In this document: positions 62,527 through 64,000 of the stretch, in pieces
How positions within the stretch are numbered: position 1 is the first letter of the stretch
Layout of the letters: each line of letters opens with the position of its first letter
Assembly: GCA_029747015.1 (NCBI GenBank)
Contig: JAKOGI010000001.1
Location: 2,586,501 to 2,650,500, forward strand
Length of the DNA stretch: 64,000 nucleotides
Source: Carnegiea gigantea
Taxonomy: Eukaryota; Streptophyta; Magnoliopsida; Caryophyllales; Cactaceae
Direction of reading: 5' to 3'
The notes under the pieces: model-generated
The model's database searches: none
Told to the model about the DNA's origin: nothing
The model's input: the letters and a program-made list of their open reading frames with translations, nothing else
Program-made: the position numbers and the translations under genes

Positions 62527-64000
62527 GTATGTAGGCTATGTAGCTACTTACGCTTGCTGCGGTTTCTTTTTCCTTTTTTTGGGGTTTTTTCTCCCTCTTC
62601 AGTATTTTATATCTCACGCAAACAATTCGAGTGCCTCTTAGTATGCTGATCATTAAGAAACTATGACAATGAGTTAAGCCCTGGCCACATATACCTGATC
62701 CAACGTTCTTGTCTCGAATGACCTGGAGCTAGACATTTGGCAGGACCTGAGATACTGGAGACCCAATCTGATCTGAATATGGATTGACTGTACCCGAACT
62801 AGATTTGACATGAAATTCCATAGAGCTGAACATTTTGCAGCCATAAATTGGCCTCAACCCAATCTGAACTGAGTGACCTATTTGACAGGTCTAAAGGAGC
62901 TTCCATATTGGTTACATCTTGCAAAACTAGCTCCACCATGTAGCTGATATTTGATTAATCTGACCTGCGTTCAATGACCCTTTTGGGTTATGTACCGGTT
63001 GCTTTTCTGGTGTGCGCGAGTGCGCGTGTATTTTAATCCTTAAAAATAAATTATTTCCTAATTGCATTTAATCTGTACTATAGCGCCTATAGTTGTTGGC
63101 TTAGCGGTTCACAGTTTCGTTGTTTCCTTTTGAGGATAGAAGTGGGCAGTTCTATTTGAGGTGACTCTGTGCTTCTTTAAAGGGCTGATTCTTTTCTATA
63201 ACTGCTACACGTGTGCGCTGGGTTGAAGACTGGGTTTCATGCAATGTTTGACATTGTGCAGGAAATTTTCTCATTGGTCTGTGCTGATCACATATTGTGT
63301 TACCCTCTTGTGGTTGTGTATGTTTAGTTTGTACTGATCTTGGCACTTGATGATATTTTTTGTTTCTTGTCTATGCTGCCTCCTTGGATAGAGAGGGGTC
63401 CGTTTTTTTTTTTTTTGAGGCCTTTTGAACCATGGCAGTCAACAGTTCCATGCAATGTTTGGAAAGTCTTCTAAATCCAGTCAAGCTTCTTTCACCCGAG
63501 TGGACTGTAGTTTGATTGTTTATGTCTCGACAATATTATGATGGTTTCATTGAGAAATTTTAGTATAATAATCCATCTATACCAGACATTTTGGTGTAAT
63601 AATCCATCTATTCCAGATATTTTAGTGTAATAATCCATCCATATCAAACACAGTGTGAGGCTTCTTATATTGTCCCATATGAGCTTGATGGTTGCAGAAA
63701 TTTTATCATGGACAGGACTTATGTGCATGATGCTATATTAGAATGCTCTTGTATCTTGTCCATGAGGCACTTTTTGCTGCCTTCTATGCCAGACCCCACC
63801 CAAACTAAATCATTTGAAGCAAGTGCTGGCCCTTGCAGCAACGGCATGCCCACCCACCCCGTTCGTCATTCCTATTCTTATTCATATCTCCACAAATCTT
63901 GTCTCTCTTCCTTAATGTTTTGCTGCTCCATTTACCTTGCTTGCCATCTCCTACATAACCTGTGTGCGGATCTAGGTCAGACTCTGAATCAAGTGACCAT
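62527..64000 (+). other. NOV intron 2 or beyond, to the window edge
   Basis: The canonical donor GTATGT follows the phase-2 end of NOV exon 2. I did not find a continuation exon in the remaining 1.47 kb, so the intron probably extends past the window. It holds degenerate ATCTGAAC / GACCTGA motifs (62690-62890), a poly-T near 63401 and a 31-bp tandem repeat. Confidence 0.5.
63557..63650. repeat. 31-bp tandem repeat, three copies
   Basis: Units share the core GT(A/G)TAATAATCCATC(T/C)AT; the shared TAATAATCC starts at 63566, 63597 and 63628, an exact 31-bp period. It keeps one minus-strand frame open, but this looks incidental. Confidence 0.85.

Noticed and set aside
1..64000. CRISPR array, operon, prophage or bacterial defence system
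   Set aside because: No regularly spaced identical repeats with unique spacers and no clustered bacterial-type genes; all genes are intron-bearing plant genes.

Overview
This is nuclear DNA of a flowering plant, most likely a core eudicot. The evidence is AT-rich intergenic sequence, multi-exon genes with GT-AG introns, plant-only families (TBL, ALMT, the flavonoid bHLH TT8, NO VEIN) and many small plant-type DNA transposons. I cannot name the species. Six protein-coding genes can be assembled exon by exon, and all splice phases close.

Layout, left to right: (1) a trichome birefringence-like (TBL) wall O-acetyltransferase-type gene on +, 1522-7765, 4 exons; (2) an aluminium-activated malate transporter (ALMT) gene on -, 11517-13851, 6 exons; (3) about 10 kb with no recognisable gene but several transposon remnants; (4) a TT8/bHLH42-type regulator on +, 24110-36966, 8 exons, with long introns holding transposons, microsatellites and a duplicated foldback; (5) convergent to it, a p31comet (COMET/MAD2L1-binding) gene on -, 37508-41066, 7 exons; (6) a DEAD-box RNA helicase RH10/DDX47/Rrp3-type gene on -, 43929-49576, 13 exons, including one GC-AG intron; (7) a transposon-rich block at 50.1-58.3 kb holding a Harbinger-like MITE, a hAT MITE with a perfect 8-bp target duplication and a 4.1-kb non-autonomous Helitron; (8) the 5' part of NO VEIN (NOV) on +, starting at 58616, cut by the right window edge.

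The genes do not form one pathway; this is ordinary plant gene order. TT8 would act in the nucleus with MYB and WD40 partners on flavonoid genes, COMET in HORMA-protein remodelling and the spindle checkpoint, RH10 in nucleolar pre-rRNA processing, ALMT as a membrane anion channel, TBL in the Golgi on wall polysaccharides, and NOV in vascular and auxin patterning.

I see no CRISPR, operon, phage or defence-like system. The most notable non-genic structures are the Helitron, whose 5' end lies about 310 bp upstream of the NOV start codon; the tandemly duplicated foldback in TT8 intron 5; and the many long poly-G/poly-C tracts scattered through the window.
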